The notes under the pieces are model-generated. The model made no database searches and was not told the DNA's origin. It saw nothing but the letters and a program-made list of their open reading frames with translations. A stretch of 64,000 nt of DNA from VRUE01 sp963716735 (GTDB lineage Bacteria > Actinomycetota > Thermoleophilia > Solirubrobacterales > 70-9). A program made the position numbers and the translations under genes. The DNA is taken from assembly GCA_963716735.1 (NCBI GenBank), contig OY970321.1:310001-374000 (forward strand), in the 5' to 3' direction. Of this stretch, positions 43,359 through 52,813 are shown in pieces (the stretch's first letter is position 1; the number at the start of each line of letters is the position of its first letter).

Positions 43359-43446
43359 CGCTGCGCATGTCGGCGTCCTCGGTCGCTCGCGTGCAGAGCA
43401 CGCCACGCTCCCTGCGTCCTTGACCTGCTTGGTCACGCCCACCCCG
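43344..43446 (+). repeat. Family A hairpin element, copy A2
   Basis: Arms 43344-43359 and 43431-43446 pair as CCGGGG and GGGCGTGAC blocks with a one-base slip. The left arm includes the der stop codon. The core begins TGCGCATGTCGG and carries GTCCTCGGTCGC and a central hairpin GCGTGC-AGA-GCACGC. It ends CTGCGTCCTTGACCTGCTT. The central hairpin has different bases from A1 and A3 but the same pairing. Confidence 0.75.
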
Positions 43447-43460
43447 GTACATTTCCTGCC

Positions 43461-44710
<1,250 letters not shown>

Positions 44711-44714
<4 letters not shown>

Positions 44715-45217
44715 CCGCTCGGAGGCTGAGCCTCACCGAGGCCGTGCGTTCCGGCTGAGGCCGCTCCGGTTGCCTGATCCACTCGGTGGACCACTTCGCT
44801 CGGGTCGGCTACTCCGGCGAAGACGAAGTTGTAGTCGTCGGTGGCCGCGGTGTCGAAGTCGACGTCGCCGATCTGCATGACCCGCTGGTAGACAGACTGG
44901 CGGTAGTTGACGTTCTGGACCCGCTCGAGCCGCGTCTCCTGGACCTCGCGCGAGACGATTCCGCGCTTGATGTTGAGCCGACGGTCGGTGATCGTGTAGG
45001 TCGTCGCGACCCGCTTGACGAAGCCGATCAGGACGGTGAGTCCGATCACGACGAGGACGATCAGGAAGACCGTGCCGCTGCCGGCGTCGAACAGCTTGGC
45101 GATGACGCCGATGATCGCCGCGACCAGGATGCCTTTCAGGTAGAAGCCGAGGATCGCCCGCCACGAGGGGTGTCCCTGGAAGATCATCTGCTCGCCCGGG
45201 CTGAGGTTTAGGGCCAT
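44711..45217 (-). CDS. PH-domain (bPH2/YdbS-like) membrane protein
   Basis: 168 residues. It opens LSPGEQMIFQGHPSWRAIL, has two membrane helices (about 22-65), then the bacterial PH domain TYTITDRRLNIKRGIVSREV with ETRLERVQNVNYRQSVYQRV and IGDVDFDTAA. This is the DUF304/bPH_2 family; its role is unknown, possibly in membrane scaffolding or stress response. ATG 45217 gives the typical family start. Divergent from priA with 48 bases between starts. Confidence 0.88.
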
Positions 45218-45265
45218 CGACGGGCAGGATATCCGGCCGTCCGCCTTTCGCCATAGCTTGGGTGG

Positions 45266-47452
45266 GTGATCGCCAAGGTCGAGCCGCTGACGACTGCCCG
45301 TGCGCTGCGCGGCCCCTTCGACTACCGGCTGCCGGAGGCGATGGCCGACCTCGAGGTGGGAAGCGTCGTCCGGGTTCCCTTCGGGCGACGGCGATCGCTG
45401 GGTGTCGTCGTCGGCCTGGCCGAGACCTCCGAGCTGCCGCCCGAGCGTCTCGCCGAGCCGCTGGAGGCACTCGAGGCCGGGGTGCCGGCGGAGCTGGTCC
45501 GCCTCGGGCTCTGGGTCGCCGCCGAGTACTGCTCGACCCCGTCGCGCGGGCTGCAGCTGGTGCTGCCGCCGGGCACGGGGGCCGGAGGTCAGCGGGTCCG
45601 CTCGCGGACCGAGCTGCGCGCCGAGATCACCGCCGCCGGGGAGGAAGCGCTTGCCGGCGGAGGTCGGTTGGGCACCAAACAAAGGGCGGCGCTGGAGGCC
45701 CTTGGCGGGGGGGAGATGTCGGCTGGGGAGATGTCCGCCGCGGTTGGTGCCGATCGCCAGGTCCTGCGGCGGCTGGAGGAGCGCGGCCTGATCTCGACCC
45801 GCAGCTCACAGGTGAGGCGGCGCCCGGGGGAAAGCGGCCTGGGCGCAGCGACGGATCGGCCACGGCTGCTCGAGGAACAGCAGCACGCCGTGGCGGAGAT
45901 CGTCGCCGCCCTCGACGGCGAGGCCGGTGCATCCCGCAAATTGCTCCTTCACGGCGTCACCGGCTCGGGCAAGACCGAGGTCTACCTGGCTGCGGTCGAG
46001 GCCGCGCTCGCCCGCGGCCGGGGGGCGATCGTCCTCGTTCCCGAGATCGGCCTCGCCCCCCAGGCGGTGGCGCGCTTTCGCGCCCGGCTCGGCGATCGCT
46101 TCGCGGTTCTGCACTCGGCGCTTTCTCCGGGTGAGCGCTACGACGAGTGGCGGCGGCTGCGCAGCGGCGAGGCGAGCGTCTGCGTCGGTCCCCGCTCGGC
46201 CGTCTTTGCCCCGGTTCGCGACCTCGGCCTGGTCGTGATCGACGAGGAGCACGATTCCTCCTACAAGCAGGAGGGCGACCCCTGTTACGACGCCCGCACC
46301 GTCGCTCGCCGCCGGGCCGAGGAATCCGGAGCCACGCTGGTGGCGGGCACGGCGACGCCGCGTCCCGAGTCGTGGCTGGAGCTACCGCGAGTCGAGCTGC
46401 CGCGCCGCGTCGACGGCCGGCCGATGCCGCCGGTGGAGGTGCTCGACATGCGCGAGGCCGATCCGCGCTCGGGGCCCCTGCATCCCGCCACCTGGGAGGC
46501 GTTGGGCAAGGTGCGCGACGCCGGCCAGAAGGCGATCCTGATGGTCAATCGCCGCGGCTTCGCCCCATGGCTCACCTGCCGTTCGTGCGGGCGGCACTGG
46601 GGTTGCCCCAACTGCGACGTCTCGCTGATCGTCCACCGCCATGCGGGGCGACTCGTCTGCCACCACTGCGCCCACGCGGAGCCGCTGCCCCGGGCATGTC
46701 CGGGCTGCGACTCGACCACGCTCTCACGGGCCGGCGCCGGGACCGAGCAGATCGAGGCGCTGCTCACCGCGCAGCTCGATCCGATGCCGGTCTTCCGCCT
46801 CGATACCGACACCGCCTCGGGCCGCGGCTCTCACGCCCGCATTCTTGCCGGCTTTGGCGAGGCGGAGAGCGCCGTTCTGGTCGGCACCCAGATGGTCGCC
46901 AAGGGCCATGATTTCCCCGAGGTGACCCTGAGCGCGATCCTCGACGCCGACGCGACCCTGCGCTTCCCCGATTTCCGTGCCGGCGAGAGGACCTTCGCGA
47001 TGGTCGCCCAGCTCGCCGGGCGCAGCGGTCGGGGCGAGGCGGGGGGAGAGGTGATCGTCCAGACCCTCGCCCCCGAAGCCGCGAGCATCGCTCACGCCGC
47101 CCAGCACGACTCCGCTGCCTTCCTGGCCGAGGAGATCGAGCGCCGCCGGGCGCTGCGCTACCCACCGTTCTCCCACCTGGTCAGGGTCGTGCTCAAGTCG
47201 GAGTCCGAGCCGCGGCTCGAGCAGGCCGCCACCAAGCTGGCGACCGTTCTCGCCGAGACCCTGCCCGGCGACACCGACCTGCTCGGCCCGGCGCCGATGT
47301 TCCGCGTCCGCAACAGGTATCGCCGCCGTCTCCTGACCAAGGCCCGGGACCGCGAGGCCACCGTCGCCGCGATCGGCGCAGCGGTCGAGCGCCTGGCCGC
47401 CAACCGCTCGCTCAAGGACGTGGCGATCGGCGTTGACGTCGACCCCCAATGA
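45266..47452 (+). CDS. priA: Primosomal protein N' (PriA helicase)
   Basis: 728 residues. The N-terminal 3'-DNA-binding domain (ARALRGPFDYRLPEAMADLE) is followed by helicase lobe 1 with Walker A LLHGVTGSGKTEVYLAAVEA and VVIDEEHDSSYKQEGDPCYD (Walker B), the zinc-binding insert (CRSCGRHWGCPNCD, CHHCAHAEPLPRACPGCDS), and helicase lobe 2 with LVGTQMVAKGHDFPEVTLSA and AGRSGRGEAGGEV. It restarts stalled replication forks. In some actinobacteria PriA is degenerate; here the Walker motifs are intact. Start GTG 45266. Confidence 0.95.
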   Translation: MIAKVEPLTTARALRGPFDYRLPEAMADLEVGSVVRVPFGRRRSLGVVVGLAETSELPPERLAEPLEALEAGVPAELVRLGLWVAAEYCSTPSRGLQLVLPPGTGAGGQRVRSRTELRAEITAAGEEALAGGGRLGTKQRAALEALGGGEMSAGEMSAAVGADRQVLRRLEERGLISTRSSQVRRRPGESGLGAATDRPRLLEEQQHAVAEIVAALDGEAGASRKLLLHGVTGSGKTEVYLAAVEAALARGRGAIVLVPEIGLAPQAVARFRARLGDRFAVLHSALSPGERYDEWRRLRSGEASVCVGPRSAVFAPVRDLGLVVIDEEHDSSYKQEGDPCYDARTVARRRAEESGATLVAGTATPRPESWLELPRVELPRRVDGRPMPPVEVLDMREADPRSGPLHPATWEALGKVRDAGQKAILMVNRRGFAPWLTCRSCGRHWGCPNCDVSLIVHRHAGRLVCHHCAHAEPLPRACPGCDSTTLSRAGAGTEQIEALLTAQLDPMPVFRLDTDTASGRGSHARILAGFGEAESAVLVGTQMVAKGHDFPEVTLSAILDADATLRFPDFRAGERTFAMVAQLAGRSGRGEAGGEVIVQTLAPEAASIAHAAQHDSAAFLAEEIERRRALRYPPFSHLVRVVLKSESEPRLEQAATKLATVLAETLPGDTDLLGPAPMFRVRNRYRRRLLTKARDREATVAAIGAAVERLAANRSLKDVAIGVDVDPQ

Positions 47453-47631
47453 TGGGGTTACGTCCCTTGCCTAGGGCTTTGGGTTAGGTATTGTCTGAGT
47501 TCTAAAATGGCTTGGGCAGGGTGTGAGGTTGCCCGACTTGATAGGCCTGTGGGTCAGGATTCGGTGGGGCCGGTAGAACAGTGCGTCTCTTGACGTATCG
47601 GTTGAGACCATTTGAGCTTGGAGGCCAATAA

Positions 47632-48843
47632 ATGATGCGCCGCGCGATGCTGGTTAGCGCTTTACTGTCGCTTCTCGTGGGGATGACGCTGGCCGATAGG
47701 TCCGATGCGGCACTGTATTGGGCAGGGAGTGGCATCACCCGCGTAAACGTGGATGGGTCTCTCTCCACGCCCGAATTCATCCGCACCCAAGACGCCAGCG
47801 TATGTGCAATAGCAGTGGATCATTCCCACGTCTACTGGGTTGACGGCTACTCAGACACGATTGGTCGGGCCAATCTCGACGGTACGAATGTTGAAGATGA
47901 CTTCATATCACCGGCTGGAGGCGTTCCATGCGGCATCGCACTCGACGCTCAGCACCTCTATTGGGCCAATAGGGGTGGTGAGAGCATTGGACGTGCGCGG
48001 CTGGACGGCTCGCACGTAGAAACGAAATTCATTTCAGCTCCGGAAAACCCCTGTGGCGTGGCCGTCACTTCCACTGCTATCTACTGGTCAAGCGAGACGG
48101 AAGGTGTGATCCGGCGAACGGATATCGGAGGACTGAATGGACCGGAAGTGGTTGTCAGCGGCGCTACGACGCCTTGCGGTCTTGCGGTAGATGCGTCGCA
48201 TCTGTTTTGGGCGAATAGCGACTTGGGCACGGTCGGCAGGGCAAGCCTCGATGGGACGGAGGTACTCCAAGATTTCATCGTCGGCGGAGAATTTCCCGCA
48301 AGCGTTGCACTGATTGGTACCTATATCTACTGGGTGAATGCTGGGTGGGGGTTCGAATCCATCGGTCGAGCAAATCTGGATGGCACTGACGTGAATCAAC
48401 GCTTTCTTGCGGGATTGCGAAATCCTTATGCGCTTGCGGTGGACGAAGTCCAGATTGCGCCATCCTTGGATCCCCAGAAAGGGCTCAGCAGCTTTACGAT
48501 CGGCACGATCAAGCGCAATAGGCAGAGTGGCGTAGTGCACGTCGGTGTCGATTTGCCTGCGCACGGCGTGCTTCGTGCAGCCGTCACGGGGGGACGGGCG
48601 CAACTTGCCCCGAGAGTGCTGGAGGATGGCCGCGCTCTAGACGCTGGGAGAGGGTGGCTCAAGCTCAGTCCGCTGGTCCGTCGGGGCGGGCGATGCGTTG
48701 TTGGGAGAACCGATCGAATCAGGGTGACGCTCTACCTCACGTTCGCCGAGCCTGGCAAGGAGCCGGCGGGGAAAAGCAAGAAACTCCTGCTGCGGCCGAT
48801 CGTTCTACCGGCATGCAGTCGCGTTCGGCACCGCCGGCACTGA
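47632..48843 (+). CDS. Secreted YWTD-type beta-propeller protein
   Basis: 403 residues. A signal peptide (about 1-26) is followed by six or so repeats of the LDL-receptor YWTD style, each with a strand like HVYWVDGYSDTIGRANLDGT, HLYWANRGGESIGRARLDGS or YIYWVNAGWGFESIGRANLD. Most repeats carry a cysteine (CAIAVD, CGIALD, CGVAVT, CGLAVD). The C-terminal 110 residues are basic and beta-rich and may anchor it to the cell surface. GGAGG lies about nine bases before the ATG. Local base composition is clearly less GC-rich than the neighbours, suggesting later acquisition. Function unknown. The 179 bases upstream (47453-47631) show no gene. Confidence 0.8.
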   Translation: MMRRAMLVSALLSLLVGMTLADRSDAALYWAGSGITRVNVDGSLSTPEFIRTQDASVCAIAVDHSHVYWVDGYSDTIGRANLDGTNVEDDFISPAGGVPCGIALDAQHLYWANRGGESIGRARLDGSHVETKFISAPENPCGVAVTSTAIYWSSETEGVIRRTDIGGLNGPEVVVSGATTPCGLAVDASHLFWANSDLGTVGRASLDGTEVLQDFIVGGEFPASVALIGTYIYWVNAGWGFESIGRANLDGTDVNQRFLAGLRNPYALAVDEVQIAPSLDPQKGLSSFTIGTIKRNRQSGVVHVGVDLPAHGVLRAAVTGGRAQLAPRVLEDGRALDAGRGWLKLSPLVRRGGRCVVGRTDRIRVTLYLTFAEPGKEPAGKSKKLLLRPIVLPACSRVRHRRH

Positions 48844-48865
48844 GCCGATCCATACAATCGAGTGC

Positions 48866-49504
48866 GTGAGCGATGAAGGCGTCCTGAAGGACGAAACGGA
48901 GCGCGACCGGCTGGAAGCCGAAGTGCTGGAGCGGCGTGAAGCGGCGCTCGCGAACGTGGTCAAGTTCGGCGACCCGGTGTTGAAGAGCAAGGCCTCGCCG
49001 GTGACCGCGTTCAGCCCGGAGCTGCGGGCCGAGGTCGACCGAATGATCGCGATCATGCGCGATGGACTGGGAGTCGGTCTGGCGGCAACCCAGCTCGGGA
49101 TCCTGCGCCGCGTGCTGGTCTTCCAGTCAGGGTCGGACAGCGCCCCGACCGGGCTGATCAACCCGTCGATCGAGTGGCTCTCCGAGGAGGCGGTCGTTGC
49201 CGAGGAGGGCTGCCTCAGCCTGCCGCGGGTGGCGATGGACGTCCAGCGGCCCCTGCATGCGCGAGTGGGCGGCTTCGACGTCGAAGGGCAGCCGACGATG
49301 ATCGAGGCCTCAGGCCTGGAGGCGCGTGTCCTCCAGCATGAGATCGACCACCTCGACGGAGTGCTGATCCTCGACCGGGCACCGCGGGCGCAGCGCAAGG
49401 CGGCGTTGCGGGCGCTTCGCGAAGGTGGCAGCTACGCGCCCGCCAGCGAGGAGTACGAGGCGGCGGATGCCGGCGAGCATCGCGAGCCTCGCACCGACGC
49501 GTGA
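48866..49504 (+). CDS. def: Peptide deformylase
   Basis: 212 residues, removing the formyl group from new proteins. All three motifs are present: GVGLAATQLG, EEGCLSLP and QHEIDHLDG, with metal ligands Cys and two His. It has a 30-residue N-terminal extension before the family start (VVKFGDPVLKSKASPVTAF) and an acidic C-terminal tail. Start GTG 48866; stop overlaps fmt (GTGA), the standard def-fmt pairing. Confidence 0.95.
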   Translation: MSDEGVLKDETERDRLEAEVLERREAALANVVKFGDPVLKSKASPVTAFSPELRAEVDRMIAIMRDGLGVGLAATQLGILRRVLVFQSGSDSAPTGLINPSIEWLSEEAVVAEEGCLSLPRVAMDVQRPLHARVGGFDVEGQPTMIEASGLEARVLQHEIDHLDGVLILDRAPRAQRKAALRALREGGSYAPASEEYEAADAGEHREPRTDA

Positions 49505-50406
49505 GGACCGTCTACCTCGGCACCTCGGAGTTCGCCGCGGACGTACTGCTACGCCTCGCCGACTCCAGTCACCGGCCGCAGCTGGTCGTAACGCCGCCCG
49601 ACCGAGCGAAGGGCCGTGGCCGCCGTAGCGGCCCGCCGCCCGCTGCCGCAGCAGCCGCCGAGCTCGAAATCGAGCTGCTGCAGGCGGAGAACGTCAACGA
49701 GCAGGACGCGCTTGAGCGGATCCGCGCGGCCCGTCCCGAAGCGGTCGTGGTCTGCGCCTTCGGCCAGATGATCCGCGAGCCGCTGCTCTCCGAATGGCCG
49801 CTGCTCAACGTGCATCCATCGGTGCTGCCCCGCTGGCGCGGCGCGGCGCCGATCGAGCGCGCGATCATCGCCGGCGACACCCGCACCGGCGTCTCCCTGA
49901 TGCAGCTCACCGCCGGTCTCGACTCCGGTCCGGTCGCCCTGTGCGAGGAGATCGCGATCGGTCCCGAGGACGACTTCGAAAGCCTTTCCGGCAAGCTCGC
50001 CGCTCTGGGCGGCGAGTTGCTGATCGAGGCACTGGACCTCCAAGCCGAGGGGTCGTTGACGTTCACCGACCAGGACGACGAGGAGGCGACCTACGCCGAG
50101 AAGATCGATCCCGCCGAACGGCGACTCGACCCCGGTCGGCCGGCGGTCGAGCTGGCGCGCACAGTCCGGGCCCTGACTCCCCACGTCGGCGCCTACCTCG
50201 AGGTGGGCAACGAGGGCCGGCTCGGCGTGAGGCGGGCTCGGGCGGTCGACGTCGGCGTCAAGCAGGGTGCGATGAAGGCCGAGTGGGGGGCACTGCTGCT
50301 CGGTTGCGGGCGCGGCGCGCTGCGGCTGGAGGTCGTGCAGCCGCCTGGCGGCAAGCCGATGGGGGCGGACGCCTACCTGCGCGGCCACGCGGTGCCCGTG
50401 CTTTGA
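49501..50406 (+). CDS. fmt: Methionyl-tRNA formyltransferase
   Basis: 301 residues; formylates Met-tRNA(fMet). VYLGTSEFAADVLLRLADSS, VVTPPDRAKGRGRR, LLNVHPSVLPRWRGAAPIER (the catalytic Asn-His-Asp loop) and GVSLMQLTAGLDSGPVALCE are hallmark segments; the C-terminal OB-like domain covers about 205-301. Overlaps the next gene by TTGA. Confidence 0.95.
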   Translation: MRTVYLGTSEFAADVLLRLADSSHRPQLVVTPPDRAKGRGRRSGPPPAAAAAAELEIELLQAENVNEQDALERIRAARPEAVVVCAFGQMIREPLLSEWPLLNVHPSVLPRWRGAAPIERAIIAGDTRTGVSLMQLTAGLDSGPVALCEEIAIGPEDDFESLSGKLAALGGELLIEALDLQAEGSLTFTDQDDEEATYAEKIDPAERRLDPGRPAVELARTVRALTPHVGAYLEVGNEGRLGVRRARAVDVGVKQGAMKAEWGALLLGCGRGALRLEVVQPPGGKPMGADAYLRGHAVPVL

Positions 50407-51773
50407 TCGCGCCTGCCCGGGCGCTTGCCTTCGAGACGATCCGGGCGACCTTCGAGCGGGAGGCCCATACCGAGCGCTTCTTCCGCGAGGCTGCCGATGC
50501 CGAAAGGCTGGCCGGTCGCGAGCGTGCCCAGGCGCAGCGGCTTGCCTTCGGCGCCGTGCAGCGCCGCGGCACCGCCGATGCGGCGATCGAGCGCCTCGCC
50601 GAACGCTCGCCGCGGCTGCTCGATCCACCGGTGGTCGCCGCCCTGCGCCTCGGCCTATACGAGCTGCTCTTCGCCGACGGGACGCCCGACCACGCGGCGG
50701 TCGACCAAGCAGTTGAGCTCGTCAAGAGCGCCGGGGCCGCTCATGCCGCCGGGCTGGTCAACGCGGTGCTCCGCCGCGCCGGCCGGGAGCGGGAGGAGTT
50801 GACGGAGGCGTTGCTAGGGGACGACTCGATCCCGGAGAGCGCCGCGGTCGCGCACTCGGCGCCGCTCTGGCTGGCGCGGATGTGGTGGGAGGAGATGGGC
50901 CCTGAGACGGCGCGCGCGTTGCTGGCTGCCTGTAACAGGCCCCCCGAGTTGGGCCTTTGCGTCAACACGCTGCGCCGCGATCGCGAGGCGATGCTCGCGG
51001 TCCTGAGTGAGGCCGGGCTCGACGCCCAGCCGGCGGAAGGTCCCTGGCCCCTGGCTCCGCCGGAGGCGATCGTGACCGCCGGTCGCACCGGAGCCACGGT
51101 GCCGGAGCGGGTCGCGGCGGGCGAGCTGACGCCGCAGAGTCGCGGCTCCGCGGCTGTCATCGAGGTGCTCGATCCCCAGCCGGGGGAGCACGTGCTCGAC
51201 CTCTGCGCCGGGCCCGGGATCAAGACCGCCCAGATCGCTGCCCGCATGGGCGACCGCGGCGAGGTCATCTCGGTCGAGCAGGACGCGGCCCGGGCGGGGG
51301 AAGTCGCAGAGCAGGCCCGCCGCCTCGGCCTGCGCAGCGTCACCGTGGTCGAGACCGACGCGGCGGCAGAGGGGATGGCGCCCGGCTTCGACCGCGTCCT
51401 GGTCGATCCGCCCTGCTCGGATCTCGGCGCGCTGGCCTCGCGCCCGGATGCCCGCTGGCGCAAATCGCCGCGGACGATCGAGCGAGTGGTCGAGTTGCAG
51501 AGAGAGATCCTCTCGCGGGGACTGGAGGCGCTGCGACCGGGCGGGACGCTCGTCTACTCGACCTGCACGATCTCGCGCCGCGAGGGCGAGGAGCAGATCG
51601 AGTCGCTGCTGGCGCGGGCGGCAGCCGGCGAGGCGCCGCTACTCTCGGTCGACGATCTGGGCGCCCTGGCGCCGGATCTCGCTTCGTCCCACGACCGGCG
51701 CTGCCTCCAGCTTCGCCCCGACCGCGATCGCACGACCGGATTTTTTGTCAGCCGCTTGAAAAGAGATGATTGA
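50403..51773 (+). CDS. rsmB: 16S rRNA (cytosine-967-C5)-methyltransferase RsmB
   Basis: 456 residues. Residues 1-140 form the NusB-like RNA-binding domain (LRLGLYELLFADGTPDHAAV, AAGLVNAVLRRAGRE). The rest is a SAM-dependent Rossmann methyltransferase: VLDLCAGPGIKTAQIAARMG, VLVDPPCSDLGALASRPDAR (catalytic PPC) and LVYSTCTISRREGEEQIES (second Cys, TC). Family proteins use both cysteines to methylate C5 of cytosine. Start TTG 50403 overlaps the fmt stop. Confidence 0.92.
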   Translation: MIAPARALAFETIRATFEREAHTERFFREAADAERLAGRERAQAQRLAFGAVQRRGTADAAIERLAERSPRLLDPPVVAALRLGLYELLFADGTPDHAAVDQAVELVKSAGAAHAAGLVNAVLRRAGREREELTEALLGDDSIPESAAVAHSAPLWLARMWWEEMGPETARALLAACNRPPELGLCVNTLRRDREAMLAVLSEAGLDAQPAEGPWPLAPPEAIVTAGRTGATVPERVAAGELTPQSRGSAAVIEVLDPQPGEHVLDLCAGPGIKTAQIAARMGDRGEVISVEQDAARAGEVAEQARRLGLRSVTVVETDAAAEGMAPGFDRVLVDPPCSDLGALASRPDARWRKSPRTIERVVELQREILSRGLEALRPGGTLVYSTCTISRREGEEQIESLLARAAAGEAPLLSVDDLGALAPDLASSHDRRCLQLRPDRDRTTGFFVSRLKRDD

Positions 51774-51778
51774 TGTAG

Positions 51779-51991
51779 ATGCTGAAACGAGCTAAATGCC
51801 CGAGTTGCAGCGAGCCGTGGCTGCGCCCGACGCAGCTGCCCGGCCGCTTCCGCTGCGTGTACTGTCTGCACCGCTTCGAGTTGGTCTCCCAATGTCCCAA
51901 CTGCGGCGAGCACCAGACGATCGCCCGGATGAGCACCACCGAGGACATGACCTGCCAGACGTGCGGAGATTCGATGCTGAGACCTATATGA
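51779..51991 (+). CDS. Double zinc-ribbon small protein (YfgJ-like)
   Basis: 70 residues with four CxxC pairs: KCPSCSEPW, RCVYCLHRFELV, QCPNCGEHQ and TCQTCGDSML. The pattern (CPSC, CVYC, CPNC, CQTC) fits two zinc ribbons and resembles the small DUF1407/YfgJ family of enteric bacteria, whose function is unknown. It follows rsmB by five bases and is probably translated with it. Repeat A3 starts directly after its stop. Confidence 0.75.
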   Translation: MLKRAKCPSCSEPWLRPTQLPGRFRCVYCLHRFELVSQCPNCGEHQTIARMSTTEDMTCQTCGDSMLRPI

Positions 51992-51993
51992 CC

Positions 51994-52116
51994 CCAGGAC
52001 GCTGCAAACCGGCGCATCTCGGGGTCTTCGGTCGCCCGGATCGGGTCACGCACGAAAGTGCGCTCCCCTCACCGGTCTCCCTGTATCCCCCGACCTGCTT
52101 GGTTTTCGCGCCCTGG
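51994..52116 (+). repeat. Family A hairpin element, copy A3
   Basis: Imperfect arms (51994-52010 and 52101-52116) enclose a core nearly identical to that of A1: GGCGCATCTCGGGGTCTTCG, GGGTCACGCAC and GTGCGCTCCCCTC. The central hairpin is CGCAC-GAAA-GTGCG, with a GNRA-type loop, and the core ends CCCCCGACCTGCTT. The right arm runs into the region of the rpe ribosome-binding site. Confidence 0.75.
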
Positions 52117-52126
52117 AGATGTGTGC

Positions 52127-52813
52127 ATGTCTGAGCGGATGACCGAGTTGCTGGGAGAGCGGCGGGTCGCGCCGTCGATCCTCTCGGCCGATTTCTCGAA
52201 GCTCGGTTCGCAGGTCGACGAGGTGATGGCCGCTGGGGCGCGCGTGATCCACGTCGACGTCATGGACGGGCACTTCGTCCCGCCGATCACGATCGGTCCG
52301 CTCGTCGCGGCGTCGATCGCCGACCGGGTGCATGCAGCCGGGGGCGCGATCGACGTCCACCTGATGATCGAGGCGCCCGAGCGCCACATCGAGGCATTTG
52401 CCGCCGCCGGTGCCGACTCGATCACCTTTCACGAGGAGGCCACGCCGCACGCGAACCGCACTCTGGCGGCGATCCGTGAGCTGGGATGCCTCGCCGGGAT
52501 CGCGATCAACCCCGGCACTCCGGTCGAGACCCTTGCTGAGCTGCGCGACCGCGCCGACATCGCCCTCTGCATGACGGTCAACCCCGGCTGGGGCGGCCAG
52601 GCGTTCATCGACGGCTCGAACGACAAGGTCTCACGCCTCGCTGCCGTCGTCGGCGACGCCAAGATCGAGGTCGACGGCGGTATCGACGCCGGCACCGCGG
52701 GTCCGATCGCGGAGGCCGGTGCATCGCTGTTCGTGGCCGGCTCCGCCGTCTTCGGCGCTGCCGACCCCGCCGCTGCCTACACCGAGATCGCCACAGCGGC
52801 CGGCGCTGCCTAG
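52127..52813 (+). CDS. rpe: Ribulose-phosphate 3-epimerase
   Basis: 228 residues, a TIM barrel. VAPSILSADFSKLGSQVDEV, VIHVDVMDGHFVPPITIGPL, DVHLMIEAPERHIEAF, ITFHEEA, MTVNPGWGGQAFID and IEVDGGIDAGTAGPIAEAGA are the conserved segments. It interconverts ribulose- and xylulose-5-phosphate, which also links to the erythrose-4-phosphate used by DAHP synthase. ATG 52127 has GGAG eight bases upstream, within the tail of repeat A3. Confidence 0.95.
   Translation: MSERMTELLGERRVAPSILSADFSKLGSQVDEVMAAGARVIHVDVMDGHFVPPITIGPLVAASIADRVHAAGGAIDVHLMIEAPERHIEAFAAAGADSITFHEEATPHANRTLAAIRELGCLAGIAINPGTPVETLAELRDRADIALCMTVNPGWGGQAFIDGSNDKVSRLAAVVGDAKIEVDGGIDAGTAGPIAEAGASLFVAGSAVFGAADPAAAYTEIATAAGAA

Noticed and set aside
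43359..43460. SAM riboswitch upstream of metK
   Set aside because: The space is taken by family A copy A2, which recurs upstream of unrelated genes; no SAM riboswitch core was seen.
48347..48360. tRNA T-loop-like GGTTCGAATCC sequence
   Set aside because: It lies within the YWTD propeller coding sequence and no other tRNA arms surround it.
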